A stretch of DNA of 64,000 bases. It comes from Dendrophyllia cribrosa (lineage: Eukaryota > Cnidaria > Anthozoa > Scleractinia > Dendrophylliidae). The notes beneath the pieces are model-generated. The model ran no database searches and was not told where the DNA came from. It saw nothing but the letters and a program-made list of their open reading frames with translations. Of this stretch, positions 31,724-42,148 are shown in pieces (positions within the stretch are counted from its first letter, which is position 1; every line of letters begins with the position of its first letter). The position numbers and the translations under genes are program-made. The stretch spans positions 40,083,960-40,147,959 of the forward strand of contig JAJLRJ010000004.1 in the NCBI GenBank assembly GCA_024195265.1, read 5' to 3'.

Positions 31724-33923
31724 TACTAATTCCAAATTATTGTTTATTAGTTGCTTCGGGGAAAGAACTTATCTTCACTCAAAAAAGATAGTTAAGCGTC
31801 GTTTCCACCGAACTTAACGGGCACACTGTCGCGGCTTAAATATCGTGTTTTCATGATTATGGCCAGGAACTTGCTTTAAGCTTACTTTATTATCTTGAAA
31901 TTGAAAGAAACCATCGCAAAAAGTGATCGATAGAAGCAAAGAAATATGAACTAAAAACAAACAGACAAAATAACGGCTAAAAAAGTCAAAATTTCACAAG
32001 AATGGCAAGTTTGATTTCTTAATCGCCTGTCAATAAATCAAATTTCATGAATTGTAATCCACTTCAATCCTTGTAATCCTGCACTTTATCTCCAAACTAC
32101 TTCTTTTATTTCGCACTATAGAATATTTTTATCCAATCAAGTTGTATATTTGGTGGCATTTGGTGGCATTTGGCGATATATCGTGGAAATAAGCATAGTG
32201 AAATTTTGCTATTTCGGCGGGACAGTGTCACTTTAACACGTTTGCATATTTGATGAACACATAAGAAACGCATTATTACCGATATAACTTTGTGTACAAA
32301 CTATTAGTAATGAATATTATTTAAACATGACGTCCAACGGTTGAAAAAAGATAAAACACCCAATTAATAATTCATGCATGGTTTCTTTTCCATGGCCCGC
32401 AGGTGGTTCTATTCTTATTCACAATCATTTTATCTTGTGGAGAATGAATTGACTAGTTTTTAACTTTGTCAATCTGAAAAGTACAAATGTAAAAACAGCG
32501 TGAAAGAGATGTTACTCGTAAATTCAAAGCAAACATCCGTCCAATTTTTAAACATTTGTTTTTAAGTTGTAAAGCTTAGTACTTAAAATCTTAATAGAAT
32601 ATGATTGTAATGGTTTGATATTTCACTATAGGTCAAGTCAAGAATCTTAGCACAACGATTTCAAACCCTGTTTTGTATTTGGAATAGTAGATCGATATTA
32701 ATTATATTTAAATGTTTTTAAACTGTCATTTTTAATAGCATCGAAAGAAACATTCTGAGTACAGCCACTTTACTCTACAGGAAAATCAGCAAATGGAATT
32801 TGTTGATCAACGTGATCTCCAAGAAAAATAAAATTAATTATCAGATCGCACATCGTATCAAATAATAGAACAGACAAACAATGCAACCAACCAAACAAGA
32901 AACATTCAGCAGTGCGGACTTCCTTACCTTTTTACAGATTTGCCAGAGAATCCAAATTTGTGAATTGCGTGATGAAGATTTGACCATCAATTTCAATTTG
33001 TCTTTGAAGTTAATGTGTTCTTCTTTAAAAGCGAATGGACAAAAGCATGTATAGTCACAAGGTCCTTTATCAGCACTAAATCTTTAAATACTTTAATCTT
33101 TAAGACTTTAAATCAGTCATTTGATTGATTTTTTTTCGCCCGGGTTATGATAGAAGAAACTAAATATATCCGGCTTTTTTGTGGTGTTTGTTTCACACAA
33201 ACCGGCAACCAACAAACCAACAAATTAACTTGTTAAAAAGGTTTCTTGGTAGAAGATTCAGGAGTCCTTATTTTAATTGAACGAAGTCTATAATAAACGA
33301 AAGGTAACTTTTAATTCCACGTCTCTGGTGTCAACAGTGTCCTCGCTAAGTTAATCAAAGTGGTATCCATCCGTTCTTGTTTATTTAAAATGGGTAAAAA
33401 CAGGCCATTCTCATGCAAAATCAATTTAGTTCTGAATTAATTACTTGCTAGAACTTAATTAGTTTGTCAGTTCTGTTTTCTTTTCTATCAATAAACTGTA
33501 CTTTAATTTGGTGCTGTTTGTCGCGCTTTACTTTGTGATTAATTCGATATTGAAAGTTTTTGTGAGAAAAGGATTGAATTTGGTGAAGTAGGCTGCATGA
33601 CTAAAATTGTCATTTCGGAGTTATCAGACGTAGGTTTTAAAGTATCAAAGAACTGATTTTGGCAGAGGAAGGATAAATCTAAGGGTTAATTCAATTGTGT
33701 TTTCGGCTTTTAAGCATGAGAAACGACGCTCATTTAGATTCCACTCTGATTTTTGACCGAAATAAGCAGCAATCTTCGTATCGTATGTTTTAATAATTTT
33801 TTGATTAATTGCTACACAAACACAAAAAAATACTTTTTATGATACAGCTTAACTTAGAAAAAGATACTCATTCAAATACGATACATAAGATAGTACTTTA
33901 AATACAGTAAAGCCGGCTACACT

Positions 33924-33974
<51 letters not shown>

Positions 33975-34540
33975 ACAAAAATGAATGCAATGTAGAACTT
34001 GAACGACTATGCATTATAAGGAGAAAGAGATCATTCTAGATAGATAGGTTAATTACAAAGACGTTTACGAATACGAATCGCAGATACACAGAGTGGTCCA
34101 TTGTTAGACTTTCTTTAATTCCTTTTTTTGTTTTGGGTGGACTCGCGACTTCGTTGCTCGCTCTCGCGACTTCGTCGCTCGCTTCTCACGACTTCGTCGC
34201 TCGTTTTTCGCGACTTGGTCGCGCGCTCGCGGGTTTAGCAGTTGACTTGTGGCAAGTCTAGTCCATTGTATGTCTATATTTTTTGGGCTTACCATTTTTA
34301 ATGCAATTTTTCTTTCACATTGAATTCTGTTTTGAAGTCAAAACGAGAAAGACCTCTGCTGTTGGAACTTCATGATTATTCTTAGTTCTAGCAAGGTAGA
34401 AAAGTATTTTATTTGGCGATTAAAAGATAGTGATTTAAGGTGTGTGGAAGCTGGATGATTCAGGTTTGTAGCCGCAAAGAATTTCATTAGGGGCTAGGAT
34501 TTATGTTATCAGTATTTCATTTTATTTTTTCTCCAAACCA
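31724..34540 (-). repeat. Segmental repeat, copy 1 (upstream of GPCR gene 1)
   Basis: About 2.8 kb shares order and sequence with 42149-44890 and 59617-61688. Landmarks are ATCGCCTGTCAATAAATC, GGACAGTGTC, TTATCTTGTGGAGAAT, GCAGTGCGGACTTCCTTACC and TAAATCTTTAAATACTTTAA. No coding frame is conserved, but the minus-strand AAAAAG|GTAAGG (GT at 32927-32926) is, which may be the donor of a 5' non-coding GPCR exon. It contains an AT run at about 33926-33966 and a MITE at 34105-34260. Confidence 0.8.
34105..34260. mobile_element. 156-bp MITE with 9-bp target duplication (Mutator-like)
   Basis: TAGACTTTC at 34105 and GCAAGTCTA ending at 34260 form short terminal inverted repeats. GTCCATTGT is duplicated at 34096-34104 and 34261-34269. 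The paralogous site near 44614 has a single GTCCATT, the unoccupied state. The interior is a degenerate 21-22-bp tandem repeat (CGCGACTTCGTCGCTCGC type). A 9-bp duplication is typical of Mutator-like elements; that assignment is inference. Confidence 0.8.
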
Positions 34541-35005
34541 TTAATAAATATATTTACGTGCAGGATAGTACATCTATAGTTTAATATATTAATACAGAGT
34601 ATATAAATGCAAAGTATCAGTGATACAGGAGTTGAGAGGGGCACATAAAGTAAGACTAATACTGTGCCCCGTAACTAAATTAATATTTACAACTAGTGGT
34701 TCCATATTGGAAGTGAAGTGCTGCCAAATGGGGCTATTTTGCGAGATGTGTCACGCAGACTATTAATCAAAAATCAATCAATCAACTTTTTTTTCATGTG
34801 TCAGAAACTTCTAGCTAAACATTTGAAAAAGGCCAGGCTGACATAAATCAAATTTACGCCATCGCTGTGGAATTGGGCAAAATCCTTCAGTTCTGCAGTG
34901 CTGTGTACTCCGAAAGGTCTCAGATTTTTCCCACATGTAAATAATCTATTTGTCTTGATTTCGCGTCGGTTATTTTCCCGATTCTGGAATCATACGCCTC
35001 AGTAT
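34541..35005. other. Non-coding spacer
   Basis: AT-rich, no gene supported. It lies between the segmental repeat and the next inverted-repeat element. Confidence 0.4.
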
Positions 35006-35698
35006 ACGCGTTAATCAGTTAAGCATGGACGAAGGTTCTTCTCCGGTACAACCTAGGTGCTGATTGCTGTGGAATCAACCCAAAAGTTGTCAGATTTTCC
35101 TCGCTTCTACGAGTCTTCTACGAAAGTAGTGGGCTTTCAATTCAATGCTCTGACGGTTATGTGCCTGCTTTTAGTAACTCAAGCAAGTGATCTCAAGGTC
35201 ACGCACGCAAGCAATTTTAGCTACCGTAGTTGTTTCCATCTGTTTTGAATCAAGTCCAGCAATTTTCATTGCTCTCTCTCGGGTGACTAAAAAAAACTAT
35301 AAAAATATTGTGGCAATGTTGTAAAAATATTGTGGCAATAACAAATCAGGCCAGATTGCTAGATTGTTTTTAACGGCATAAATCAAAACTGCTACAGCGG
35401 TACGCAGTCAACATAATTTACATATTTGTAACTGATCTCTTCAACGAAACAAAAACATTACGTGTATTTCTCGTATTAAAACGATGAGCATTCATCCTTT
35501 TATAAAAAAAAACATCCTCAACGAAACAAAAACATAAATTTGAAAGTATCTGGCCTCCTCAACGAAACAAACCACAGAAACCAGACCGGAAAGAAGCGAG
35601 GAAAATCTGATAGCTTCTTGTTTTGATTTCACAGAGATACAGCAACTAAGTTGACACGGAGAAGAACCTTCGTCCATGTTCAACTGATTTCCAGCGCG
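35006..35698. repeat. Diverged inverted-repeat element
   Basis: CATGGACGAAGGTTCTTCTC near 35023 recurs inverted as GAGAAGAACCTTCGTCCATG near 35659-35678. Weaker pairing continues inward to CAGATTTTCCTCGCTTCT (about 35091) and its inverse (about 35594-35611). Three CTCAACGAAACAAA words occur in the right half. No coding frame is convincing. Confidence 0.65.
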
Positions 35699-36087
35699 TA
35701 CTTCTAGACATTACCAAATCGAATGGATAGCATAAACCGCTTGAAAACCAGTCGAAAGCATAAATAGCGGAAGTCGTGCATAGATGCATGCTCGAGTCGG
35801 CTTGTCATCACTTTGTTTTGATTGGATGCCGAGACTCTCCCGAGACTGCCGACGGTTTCGTAGTATGTCTTCTTCCGCTCTTGATTGGTTCTCAAACAGT
35901 TCATTGTTACTTTCGGAAAACCGAGACAGACAAAAACGCTGAACAGTAGGATATTCAAAGACTACGAATGAGTGCTTCATTAGGGAAGTTGCATTGCTCA
36001 CATTGAGGTGTTGCTATGATATTGATTTTGAAAAGACGTTGATTAGCAGTGGAATAGAGTACTAAAGTGTGTCGTGTACAAATACTT

Positions 36088-36187
36088 AAATTTGTGAAAT
36101 TATGGGATTTGACTATATATTCGGAAAGGGCATGGCTCGTCACGCTCTTTCCGAATATCTAATCAAATTCCATAATTTCACAAATTT
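36088..36187. repeat. Hairpin of about 100 bases
   Basis: AAATTTGTGAAATTATGG at 36088 pairs with its inverse ending at 36187, continuing through CGGAAAG/CTTTCCG around a 17-base centre. MITE-like. Confidence 0.85.
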
Positions 36188-36334
36188 GGTTTTTGTGATG
36201 TCATCACTTAAGGAATCTATAATGTTATGAATAAGTTTCAACTGAAAGCGGTGTCCTTGGTGTCCCTAATGTACGACAGTAGAAATTTAAAGATGGGCGC
36301 CGTGATCTTGTCTTGGTAGCTAAACATTTTTCAA

Positions 36335-36795
36335 TTAGATGCTCATAATGGCTTTCAGTGCATTTATTAGATTTCGATTCCTCCCAAAGTAAATCAGCGG
36401 ATTAATCGATGAAGGGATAAATGCCATGGTACAAGACCAAGGAAACACAATGGAGTGCAGATGTGGATAGCACACTTCAATAATTTTCACGGAAAGGCTC
36501 GGCGTCAGAGAAGCCATAAGCAAAATGGTTACAATCCACATATCAAGTGCCACTTTCTTCTCGCGCTGATATACCGCTGACATTTGTTGCGCGGCAACGG
36601 CGTCACCCAACTGACGGTTGTGACGACGAATGGTGAATATCATTCTGATGTAATTGACAATTGGAACCACAAGAAACAGAACGGCACAGCTAATGCCAAC
36701 CATGTAGTTGACAAGTGGATGCAGCAAAACAAATTGAAACAGGATTGTAAACAACATCCAAATGATACTGGCAAGAATGACAATTATCACTGCAC
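36335..36795 (-). CDS. Class A GPCR gene 2, exon 2 (TM4-TM7)
   Basis: Acceptor TTTTCCAGCAG|GTGCA, exon start at 36795, phase 1 into 38911-39358; the joined protein is about 302 residues. It retains the TM4 Trp (ASIIWMLFTI), TM5 (ISCAVLFLVVPIVNYIRM), the shared loop RQLGDAVAAQQMSAVYQREK, TM6 with LTPSLS and TM7 with SSINPLIYFGRNRN. The second extracellular loop is again very short and lacks Cys. Similarity to gene 1 is highest in the TM5-TM6 loop, suggesting constraint on G-protein coupling (inference). Confidence 0.85.
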
Positions 36796-37300
36796 CTGCT
36801 GGAAAACGAGAAGGCTTTTAAAATAGGAAGTCATTATCAGTATTTCAAAATTCAGTTTCTGTTGGACATCAGCCTCGCGATTATTATATACTATACTGCG
36901 CATGTTCCTTAGATAAATTACTTAAGCACTGCTAACATCTTTGCTGGGAGCCTGTAAAAGAGGGAGATAAATTGGCCACACCTACATAATACCATTTGAC
37001 CTTTTGATTCCTATATAAAAATACAAATTCTACTTTCTTGTCCGTTTGTGTTTGGGTCTGAATGCAAAATTATAGGACCCCGAGACCCCAGCCAAAGCCC
37101 CACGGAAACAGGATAACACATAACCAAAGCCCAACATAACGGGACCGTAAATTGCAAGATTACAGAAATACAGAACCACGGTACAATGGAAATGAGACCC
37201 AAAGCCCGAGAGGACAATAAGACAGAAGAAACAGGGAAATATAAATTGCATGGAAGATAAAGGGGAAAGAAAGGGATGTAAGCGCAACTACAGGCCCCCA

Positions 37301-37700
37301 AGTGAAGGAGAAATGTAGAAACGCAAGAAGATGAATTGAAGAAGGAGTTAAAAAAACCGCCATATAAATTTTGATTGAAAACAAACAAGACAAAAAACAA
37401 AACAAACCAACAACAAACCAAAAACCAAACCAAACCCAAGTGAAGGAGAAATGTAGAAACGCAAGAAGATGAATTGAAGAAGGAGCTAAAAAAACCGCCA
37501 TATAAATTTTGATTGAAAACAAACAAGACAAAAAACAAAACAAACCAACAACAAACCAAAAACCAAACCAAACCCAAGTGAAGGAGAAATGTAGAAACGC
37601 AAGAAGATGAATTGAAGAAGGAGCTAAAAAAACCGCCATATAAATTTTGATTGAAAACAAACAAGACAAAAAACAAAACAAACCAACAACAAACCAAAAA
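37301..37700. repeat. Tandem array, 138-bp unit, about three copies
   Basis: AGTGAAGGAGAAATGTAGAA starts at 37301, 37439 and 37577. The units are nearly identical. A long minus-strand frame runs through because 138 is a multiple of three; its Phe/Leu/Cys-rich repeats are a by-product of the A-rich DNA, not evidence for a protein. Each unit ends in an AAACAAACCAA-rich tail. Confidence 0.9.
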
Positions 37701-38147
37701 CAAACCAAAACAAACTAAAATTTTTGATCATTGAAAATTTGTAATACATATAAGCTTACATGCACTTTAGTGAGCTTACTAAAAACTTATTAATAAACAA
37801 CATAGATTGATAATATGAAAATAAATTAATTAATTTATCTGCTCAGAAGGTCTGTCATTCTCTTCAGGGGCACATATTAATTATAGCATTAGTGGGGAGA
37901 AGTATTGCCGGGGAGAAACTAAGCATTAATTGCAATCTTCGATGGCGGCGTTATGTAGCTTTATGTGGTTGCTATTGCTCTCATACAGAGGATGAATTCA
38001 GTCTGGTTTTAAAGCAGAAACAATCGGAAATACTCATTATTCATCCGCCACCTTTTTATTTAGACTATCTTCAGTGTGTAAAACTCGCCACGCATATGCC
38101 GATTGGATTATAAGAGTGGACAGGTCATCCCGTTTTAATAATCATTC

Positions 38148-38296
38148 TTGTCCAATACTCTGACAAATTTATACATAGCATTGTACTTTAATATATTGTG
38201 CTGTATTGTGCCATTCTAGAATTTATTGTTAAACTATTGTTATGGTCATATAATACAATACAATGTCATGCATTATTTTGTCCGAGTATTGGACAA
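38148..38296. repeat. Hairpin MITE-like element
   Basis: TTGTCCAATACTCTGACAAA at 38148 is inverted at the right end (GAGTATTGGACAA, to 38296). TGTATTGTG words occur inside. No coding capacity. Confidence 0.75.
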
Positions 38297-38655
38297 CCCT
38301 CTTAATAATGGAAGTAAAAAGTTCTTTCCACGATATTGTTTGATTAATTTTATGGTAAGGAAAGGAAATAATGCTTTATGTAATATATCACGAAGAGTGT
38401 TTCATCAGGATATCCAAACACCGAGGCTCCGACGGGACATAAGACAAGGTCATACCGAGATTTCTGTGGGTCACAAAGTTGAAAATACGTTTGCCAAAAT
38501 CTGCCTGAGACTGTCTTAGTTGCTGTTGTGCTATAGGATGTTTTATAGTTCATACCTGCAAACACGTTACAGTCGCACCGATTGTCAAACCTAATTTGGA
38601 ATCGCGTCACCGTGGTCAATTGCAATATTAAGTGATATATCAAACATGACGAAGG

Positions 38656-38759
38656 GTGTTTCAACAGGATATCCAAACATCGAGAAGTGGGTTGGAAAAC
38701 GAGGCGCAACCGAGTATTTTTGAACCCACTTCGAGGTGTTTGGATACCGGATGAAACAC
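38656..38759. repeat. Inverted repeat of about 104 bases
   Basis: GTGTTTCAACAGGATATCC at 38656 pairs with GGATACCGGATGAAACAC ending at 38759, continuing through GAAGTGGGTT/AACCCACTTC. A partial copy of the left arm lies at 38398-38421 (GTGTTTCATCAGGATATCC). Confidence 0.75.
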
Positions 38760-38910
38760 ATTTTTCAGTGCTTGATATAGCTTCTCAAACTAATCATTAA
38801 ATGCGGAGAAAACGAAGTAATAAATCGCCAAAATCTATGCAGATTGGGTCATTTCCTTTGTGTGTCATGAATTATTCTAATTGAGTTTTAGACGCTGAAA
38901 AAAAACTCAC

Positions 38911-39358
38911 CTTTATTGGTAGCATTAGTACGATAAACCAAAGGTTTGGACAAAGCATAATGGCGATCAAAACTGATAATACAAACGTTGGCGAAAGATA
39001 ATCCCACTATATAGCAATAAGAAGAGTAAAACATGTCAAAAATCAGCACTTGGTGTGAACACGACTGCTGCGCTCCATGAAGAAAAAATCGCCACGCCAC
39101 AAACATTGGCTGAGCGGTGACACCTGTAAGGCAATCTGTGAAGGCCAGGCTGCACATTAGGATGTAGCAAGGCTTCTTCAACGGACGCTTCTTGATAACA
39201 GTAACAATAATGGCCAAGTTACCAAGGAATGCAAAAATGGCACAGGATCCATTGACAAATGCGAGAAGAATGTTGTTGATGTAGGCGGTGGTGTCGTTCC
39301 TTACCAATCCAATCCAACTTGGTAGCCCGCAAATGTTCCCTGTCTCATGGAAAACCAT
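38911..39358 (-). CDS. Class A GPCR gene 2, exon 1 (N-terminus to TM3/IC2)
   Basis: ATG at 39358 (MVFHETGNICGLPSWIG). TM1 has the canonical GN (FLGNLAIIVT, N about 47), TM2 has FTDCLTG, TM3 begins at the QQSC cysteine and ends in DRHYALSKPLVYR. The exon ends at AAAG|GTGAGT (GT at 38910-38909), phase 1. Sequence 5' of the ATG resembles gene 1 (AAAACAACCA shared), so the 5' UTR is conserved too. An acceptor-like CTTTCAG lies near 39412-39418. Plasma-membrane receptor; ligand unknown. Confidence 0.85.
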
Positions 39359-39418
39359 TTCCTCTTCCGGATAATAGACTGGTTGTTTTCTAAGTCTTCC
39401 AGTTGTCAAGTCTGAAAG

Positions 39419-40149
39419 TCACGATTGCACTGTGTAAACAATTATGTACCGAAGAGGGGTCGGGTGAATAGTGGTGGCTATTTGCCGAGCCGCGAATTTG
39501 TTTTTAGTACATACTAAACCAGTGGATAGCCAGCTCCAATAAATCGCTTTTTGTGACAAATTGAGGGGGGAAATCGCTCGGAAAAACCTAGGACAGTGCC
39601 GGAAGGTGAGTAGCAAATACCAACCAAAGTTTGATTAGCCAATCAGAGTGTGAGAAAAGCACTATCCACTAGTTTTCAATTTTTTCATATTAATTATCCC
39701 GGTGAATGCTCCGGACAAAGAACTACAACAAATTATCTCTTTTTTTGTACTCTGTAGAATCTGAATATACAGGGATGGAGTTAATTTGTAAAAAACAGGG
39801 AGAATTATGTAATATTTTATATGTGTAGCCCATATTTCTTGCAAGGCACATTTCCAAACAAAAAATACCTTTTTTATCAGTTCTTTCTTGTATGACATTC
39901 CATAACTTATTTTGGGTATAATAAAAGTCTTGCGGTTGTCTCAAAGACTGTATAGCTGTTTGTAGGGAGAATATCTATCGCATACCAATAAGAATGAAAA
40001 CAAAGAGACGATCTTGAAACTAGAAAATATTGCTCGGTTTTAACCAGCTGTGTCATATCCTATACGCCTGACCTTTCAACAGGAAATGAATCAGTTTACG
40101 GTAAGTGAAGTTGTAAGTATTGACCACTTAAGAATATTTCGAGAGTTAA
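39419..40149. other. Upstream of GPCR gene 2; non-coding
   Basis: No supported gene. Short frames here are A/T-driven. Confidence 0.4.
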
Positions 40150-40689
40150 CAGGGTCGGATCCAGGAATTTCTGAAATGGGGGGGGGGGGGGGGGGGGGGG
40201 GAGGGAGGGGGGGAGGGGGGGGGGGAGGTGGGGGGGAGGTGGGGGGGGGGGAGGTGTACACCTTAGTAACTTTCCACGCCCTAATGAAATTTTTAGCTAC
40301 TAACGGTGTCAGGGAGCATGCTCCCCAGAATTTTTGTTTTCGATTTTATTCTCTAAAGCACACTTTCTTTAATTCTCAACCAGAAAACCAAAAATAATGC
40401 ATGATGAAAAGGGACAGCACTAACAATGATAGTTATTTGTCGTTTTTTACTACAAAATGTAGCCTGAAAGAACTTTTCACATGTTAACGTCCTACACAGT
40501 ATATTTTCCTAACTTGACAATCAGCCAATTGGTGGAAGTGAATCCTCAAACAACTACGTTTAAAACAATTTTATTCTATAATTGTTATGAACCACAAGGG
40601 AGAGACATGAAGAGTCAAACAAATTTAAAAAAAAATGCTGCTCACTCCCTCAACCCCCCCCCCCCCCCCCCTCCATGGATCCGCCCCTG
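40150..40689. mobile_element. MITE with CAGGG ends (hAT-like) and long poly-G/poly-C tracts
   Basis: CAGGGTCGGATCCAGG at 40150 is inverted as CCATGGATCCGCCCCTG ending at 40689. A nearly pure G tract (about 40179-40254) and a C tract (about 40655-40672) sit just inside the two ends and are themselves complementary. CAGGG termini recall hAT elements, but flanks do not show a clean 8-bp duplication. No coding capacity. Confidence 0.65.
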
Positions 40690-40925
40690 GGGTAATAACC
40701 CGAACACGTGATGTCATCGGTGTGAAATATCTAGCCAACGAAAACCGGAAAGTATGCGATGTAATTCTTGAATAGGACATGCGCTTGAAAAATGCAACCA
40801 TTGTTTACAAGTAACTGTATTTGCAAAGACCATCGTAACGAAATAGAAGCACCGGATCCTGTAGTAAAGGATCTAATCAGCTATAAAAAAAATGAAACGA
40901 TTTGATAAAAAGCAAGGCTAATAAA

Positions 40926-42144
40926 CGGTACGGAAACGACTTTATTTGTAAAATATCCAATATTTCAAAAGGCACAGCCTTTCTTCTTCAGGGTCTTACA
41001 GATAATAACTCGTAAGGCTAAAAGTTACAATTTTAAATTTGAAAAGGGGCGGGGAATTAAATATGATACTATAACAGCATAAAATGAAGTGACAAAGTAA
41101 ATGCAAATAGCCGTAAATAAGGAAGTAATTGAAATAAGAAAAACATGCATGAAGAAATAAAACGCGTTCACAACATCACACGTACCGAAGCTATTTCACC
41201 TAAAGACACCTCTGAAACTAACCAACCCAAACGAGTACCCCTTGTTATTACCTATAATCCAGCTCTTCGCTCTATACCATCTATTATTCACAAGCACCTC
41301 AATATCTTGTCTTCATCTCCCCGCTGTCCTAACGTTTTCAAAGCTTACCCATTGTTGCTTGCCGACGAACTAACAATCTAAGTAATTTATTAGTAAGCTC
41401 CAAACTACGTAATCCTTCACAAAATAACCAACCTTGCGGTTCTTTTCAATGTTACAGCAACTGTTTGACTTGCAACTACATGACGGACGGACATACCAAT
41501 TATACATTTCATTCTACCGGTGAAACAAGACGTATTAATCATTACATCGACTGCAACTCTAAAAACGTCATTTACATGGTACAATGCAATCGTTGCCCAC
41601 AAACAATACAAAGGAGAAACCAAACGACGACTTAAAGACCGCTTCAATGAAAATCGTAGACCAGTTGACAAACAAACTAACATCTCTAAACCTACTGCAA
41701 TCTCAGAACATTTTCTTTCTAACGACCATGCATACCGCTTCTGATATGCAACTAATTCCTCTTGAACTCGTTAAAACTAATCGTGACGGTGTCCGTAAAA
41801 CAAGAGAAGCATATCTTATTTAGAGAGGTCAGACCCTTAAACCTGTGGGTTTAAATAGAAGAGATGAATCAAACATGACATCTTTTCTCAGTTTCCATTA
41901 CTTATATTTACTGTGGTGTCGTGTTGCATGTTTTTCTTATTTCAATTACTTTGCATCGTTATTTACATTTACTTTGTCACTTTATTTTATGCTGTTATAG
42001 TATCATATTTAATCCCCCGCCCCCTTCAAATTTAAAATTGTAACGGTTTTTGCCTTATGAGTTATTATCTGTAAGACCCTGAAGAAGAAAGGCCGTGCCT
42101 TTCGAAATATTGGATATTTTACAAATATAGTCGTTTCCGTACCG
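40926..42144 (+). mobile_element. Penelope-like element with inverted terminal repeats, truncated
   Basis: The right end (about 41910-42144: TTGCATGTTTTTCTTATTTC through GTCGTTTCCGTACCG) recurs in reverse complement at 40926-41150. Between them lie the RT thumb and a GIY-YIG endonuclease remnant on the plus strand. A third copy of the terminal repeat is at 59002-59340. Terminal repeats in opposite orientation, with 5' truncation, are known for Penelope-like elements. Both ends carry a hammerhead-like core. Confidence 0.82.
41145..41823 (+). pseudogene. PLE RT C-terminus and GIY-YIG endonuclease, frameshifted
   Basis: The first frame reads VPLVITYNPALRSIPSII, the conserved end of PLE RT. A second frame then continues CYSNCLTCNYMTDGH and NVIYMVQCNRCPQ, the GIY signature with its Cys set. 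A third gives GETKRRLKDRFNENRRPVD and SEHFLSNDH. At least two frame changes (near 41380 and near 41605) make it non-functional. The arrangement matches the linker-endonuclease part of the element at 19583-20035 but belongs to a different subfamily. Confidence 0.8.
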
Positions 42145-42148
42145 TTCA

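Larger units (their letters stand above)
36796..38910 (-). other. Intron of GPCR gene 2
   Basis: A 2.1 kb GT-AG intron inferred from matching phases. It holds a 138-bp tandem repeat array and at least two hairpin elements. Confidence 0.75.

Noticed and set aside
24855..34540. The repeated flanks at 24855 and 34270 as LTRs of one retrotransposon
   Set aside because: The same flank occurs again at 44620-44890 together with the rest of the segmental repeat, which fits tandem segmental duplication better. No retrotransposon gene is bounded by them other than the self-contained Ngaro element.
37011..37708. Membrane-like repeat protein on the minus strand
   Set aside because: Produced by a 138-bp tandem array of A-rich DNA (138 is divisible by three). 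The two overlapping frames are equally open and no family is recognisable.
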